In this document: positions 61,219 through 64,000 of the stretch, piece after piece
Numbering within the stretch: the first letter of the stretch is position 1
Layout: each line of letters opens with the position of its first letter
Assembly: GCA_004194705.1 (NCBI GenBank)
Contig: SADC01000439.1
Span: 186,001 to 250,000 of the forward strand
Reading direction: 5' to 3'
Source: Ditylenchus dipsaci
Taxonomy: Eukaryota > Nematoda > Chromadorea > Rhabditida > Anguinidae
DNA: 64,000 bases
Translations under genes and position numbers: made by a program
The notes under the pieces: generated by a model
The model's input: the letters and a program-made list of their open reading frames with translations, nothing else
Database searches by the model: none
Told to the model about the DNA's origin: nothing

Positions 61219-62892
61219 GGCAACCAGACAAAGCAACATCAAAACTATTTTGTCGCGCGACAATGCAACAAAAATGTTGCATTGTCGTATGCTTTTCGTT
61301 GTGCGACAAAATACCGAAATGTTTTTTGTCGCGCGACATTGCAACAAATTTGGGTCGTAGCCTTTAGGCCCCTTTTTTTCCATTTGTGGAAAAAAAGGGG
61401 CCAAACGACTTACGTAAGTCGTTTGGCCCCTTTTTTCCACTTTTTGAATTAGCGCCTTTTATTTATTTTTATTGTTTTTGTGCTTTTCATAATCTTGGCT
61501 CCAGGTAAATTTTCCCGCGGTGTATACTCCTTCTGGTAAATTTCCCTACGGTGAATTCTCCCTCTGGCCGCTAAATTTCTCAGCAATGATTTTCAAATTA
61601 ATCTTTTTTCTTGTGAAAACTCTTATCACTTAATATGTTTTTCTGTAATCCAGCATCCGTATTATTGGATGATTTATGCACCAACCCAACCAAATGGTCG
61701 TCCATTTGGTGAAAAAATTTTCTTCATGTGTTTGGGTTTCCGAAATCCGCTTTTTTTTGCAGTAATTTGAGCATTCTAAAGAAGGTTTGACAATAGTAAA
61801 ATGCCATTTTCTAGGTTAATTTTGAGTTTTGGTAAAATAGCTAAAATGACAGTTTGGAATTTACAGAGTATATTCAGATTATCGGAATAAGTGAACGTAA
61901 TAGCTTCTCGAAGCCGAAAAATAAGAGAGAGAAAAAATTTACCCAGGTAGACATCCAAATCCACTACTTGTACCCGGATATGGACCCGGACTGAGTAGAC
62001 CAACCAGTTAACTCCCTCATTTCGACCTATCTGCCTAGGTATCCACTTACTAGATGTATCCATTCCTTTCCAGGTATCTTCATCCACCTAAACCATTTGA
62101 GCATTGGGTAACACTGCCTGGCTACTACTACCGAGGCATTTCCATCAGCGTACCATTACCTAGGTAGAACAACCTGAGCACCACCTGGTTACTCTTCGGG
62201 ATACATGATTAATGCAGAACTGGAGCTTCTGCAAGTCAAATTGCTGTTTTAGCATTATCAAACCGTGTTTGGGACACGATTATGGATAGGGTAGAATGAC
62301 TTTTAGTTAGTTTCAGCTAAATCGAAAATTTTGGATTTTAGAGATGGATACCCATTTGGAAGAGGTACCAGGTGGTTCCCTATCCACCCTGAGGCTTAAT
62401 AGGCTTATAAAAATTAGTTTATGACGGTTATTCAAGAAAATAATAATAAAAAACAACAAACTGCAAAAAACAATAAAACTTAAAGAGGCGCGTATTTTAA
62501 AAAGTGGAAAAAAGGGGCCAAACGACTTACGTAAGTCGTTTGGTCCCTTTTTTCCACAAATGGAAAAAAGGGGCCTAACGCCCCTACGCCACAAATTTTG
62601 CTCTTTTTCGGATTTTTCGAAGGATTTTTTTCAAGATGTTCATTTAGGTGTTCATGGTTAGCGTTCCCGATCAATATGCGCATCTTCAAATTTAGAATTG
62701 ACTGCTAAATTGTAAATTACTCTCGAGACATTAATGATTCATTTGTTGCACTGTCGCGCGACAAAGAGCGAAATTTGTTGCATTGTCGCACGACAAAATG
62801 ACAAAAAAATTATTTTGTCGCGCGACAAATGTTCATTTAAAAATATTTTGTCGGGCGACAAAATAGTTTTGATGTTGCTTTGTCTGGTTGCC
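61219..62892. mobile_element. Element with TTGTCGCGCGACAA terminal units
   Basis: GGCAACCAGACAAAGCAACA at the left mirrors TGTTGCTTTGTCTGGTTGCC at the right. Next to each end are several self-complementary TTGTCGCGCGACAA motifs spaced 30-45 bp. Inner inverted blocks (61365-61450 and 62493-62590) share GGGGCCAAACGACTTACG. Further in are AGGTAAATT units (61500-61570) and GGTAC-rich degenerate repeats. No ORF. Confidence 0.75.
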
Positions 62893-63164
62893 ACTCAAAA
62901 CCAGAAGTTGTGCGGAAATTATCACATCTACTTTTGGCAAGCTTTTTACTAAAAAGCTGTTTTTCGCATCAGAAAGCCATTTTATTAGAGAATTTTATAC
63001 ACTAGTGTTGTTCAGCTGATTGTGCTGAACAGGAATATGAAATAAAAAATTGCTTTTGGAAACGAAACTTTGAAAAAACCCGCATTTTTGACAAAATTAG
63101 GGATTTGGCAAAATGTAATATTTTTAAACTTTTGCTCAGTTGTTTGAAAAATTTTACGGCTACC

Positions 63165-63215
63165 GTATATTCTCTATTAGAAGGCCCGGGCCTTCTATTT
63201 TTCAAGGCTGTACCT
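63165..63215. mobile_element. ACCGTATTT-family end
   Basis: CTACCGTATATTCTCTATTAG + AAGGCCCGGGCCTTCTATTT; the partner end is outside or lost. Confidence 0.55.
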
Positions 63216-63217
63216 CA

Positions 63218-63382
63218 TTTCGTAACGCGCCATTTCGTAACGTGTTTATTTTGTAACAGGTTCAGTTAGTAACGGGCTGATTTCGTAATTAGCTAATTTC
63301 GTAACAAATGGTTTTGTAATGCGAGATTTTGTAACAAATTTTTTCGTAATGCGAGATTTCGTAACAAACATTTTCGTAACAG
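63218..63382 (+). repeat. Tandem ~16-bp repeat ATTTCGTAACGNGN
   Basis: About ten units of TTTCGTAAC + 7 variable bases. It looks like one end of a tandem-terminus element; the partner was not found in the window. Confidence 0.7.
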
Positions 63383-63629
63383 TGATACTAAGGCTTTACC
63401 CAATTTGATTTAATCTAATTCCCAACTTTTTTCAAACAACAGGGGGGACCAAGACAGTTTTTTTAGTTTTTTTTCGAAATTTTTTAGATTGTGTCCGAAC
63501 CATGCCAAATTACTTAAGCCATCCGTAATTTACCCCGAACCATTCCAAATTGCTGAAACCACCCCAAATCATCCCAAAACATCTAAAAGCACCTTACGCT
63601 CTCCGAACCCCGTTAAGCACCTAGTGACC

Positions 63630-63716
63630 AGGACCCGGGACTGAATGCATCCAGAGGGATTCGAACCAGCAACCTTGGTGATGAGTATATGGACCTCTAC
63701 ACCACTCAAACACTCA
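63630..63716 (-). other. tRNA-like sequence, minus strand (SINE head or pseudo-tRNA)
   Basis: Reverse strand shows GAGTGGTGTAGAGGTC (A box), CTCATCACCAAGGTTGC (anticodon-arm-like, possible CAT) and GGTTCGAATCCC (B box). Stem pairing is imperfect, so a functional tRNA is doubtful. Confidence 0.45.
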
Positions 63717-64000
63717 AAATTATAATAAAATCAAAAATATGCGCCCAGGTGGATTCAACAAACGTCCTTTACATCACCCCTTAGAATCGCTCAGAACTCC
63801 ATTAAGCGTGACCAAATCAAACCAAGTGGTCGTTCACTTGGATCAAAAAAATTTGACGTTTTCGGGCTCCAAAACAACTTTTCTGTACTAATTCGAGCAT
63901 GTTGAAGATGGTTTGACAGTGGTAAAATTACGTTTTATCGAGAAATTTTTAGTTATCTTAAATTATTGATTTATCAAAATCAAAATTTATAATAACTCAA
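63717..64000. repeat. Dispersed repeat, also at 61650-61830
   Basis: CCAAATCAAACCAAGTGGTCG, ATTCGAGCATGTTGAAGATG and GGTTTGACAGTGGTAAAATT match CCAACCCAACCAAATGGTCG, ATTTGAGCATTCTAAAGAAG and GGTTTGACAATAGTAAAATG near 61680-61803. Confidence 0.6.

Noticed and set aside
1..64000. LINE or LTR retrotransposon
   Set aside because: No reverse transcriptase, integrase or gag-like frame and no long direct terminal repeats were seen.

Overview
The window is nuclear DNA from an animal, most likely an ecdysozoan invertebrate. It is AT-rich, its genes have many short exons with GT-AG introns, and the largest gene has the signal peptide + PAN repeats + zona pellucida (ZP) + furin site + membrane anchor layout of the cuticle/sensory proteins NompA (insects) and NOAH-1 (nematodes). 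I saw no bacterial operons, rRNA, CRISPR array or reverse transcriptase. The species cannot be named from the sequence alone.

Genes. (1) BOP1/Erb1, a ribosome-biogenesis WD40 protein, + strand, 7096-10266, 10 exons. (2) A NompA/NOAH-like protein, + strand, 28830-45624, 16 exons. (3) A small F-box/TPR-like gene on the minus strand (43226-43896) inside an intron of gene 2. (4) A Shisa-like (STMC6-type) cysteine-rich single-pass membrane protein, minus strand, 57748-51072, 5 exons with large transposon-filled introns. (5) Transposon genes: a degenerate hAT transposase (2600-4332, minus), a Mutator-like transposase with FLYWCH finger and Ulp1/SENP protease (20828-23691, +), a Merlin (IS1016-like) transposase fragment (about 48741-49229, +), and a BED zinc finger inside a short hAT element (35476-35705, +).

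The rest is mostly DNA transposons and MITEs, many nested three to five deep. Main groups: pogo/Tigger-like MITEs (TA target, CAGT...CCTCGATATA ends); hAT elements with perfect 8-bp target duplications (16204-17458, 35045-36027, 39837-40094); a family with ACCGTATTTCCTCTATTA ends; and a large set whose terminal inverted repeats are tandem arrays of units near 15-17 bp, including the Mutator/Ulp1 element and the Merlin-bearing element. That shared terminal architecture, resembling the Foldback/NOF elements of Drosophila, is the most unusual feature here.

Sequence quality matters for reading the genes. BOP1 and the NompA-like gene are intact except for single-base frame breaks, several lying in short homopolymer runs. 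They look like uncorrected long-read errors rather than pseudogenization, so predicted proteins should be checked against reads or RNA.

Layout: 0.3-4.8 kb hAT composite; 4.8-7.0 MITE remnants; 7.1-10.3 BOP1; 10.4-18.4 nested MITEs and satellites; 18.4-20.4 no recognised gene; 20.4-24.7 Mutator/Ulp1 element; 24.7-28.6 repeat and AT-rich spacer; 28.8-45.6 NompA-like gene with MITE-filled introns; 45.8-50.3 MITEs and Merlin element; 51.1-57.7 Shisa-like gene; 57.9-64.0 further MITEs.
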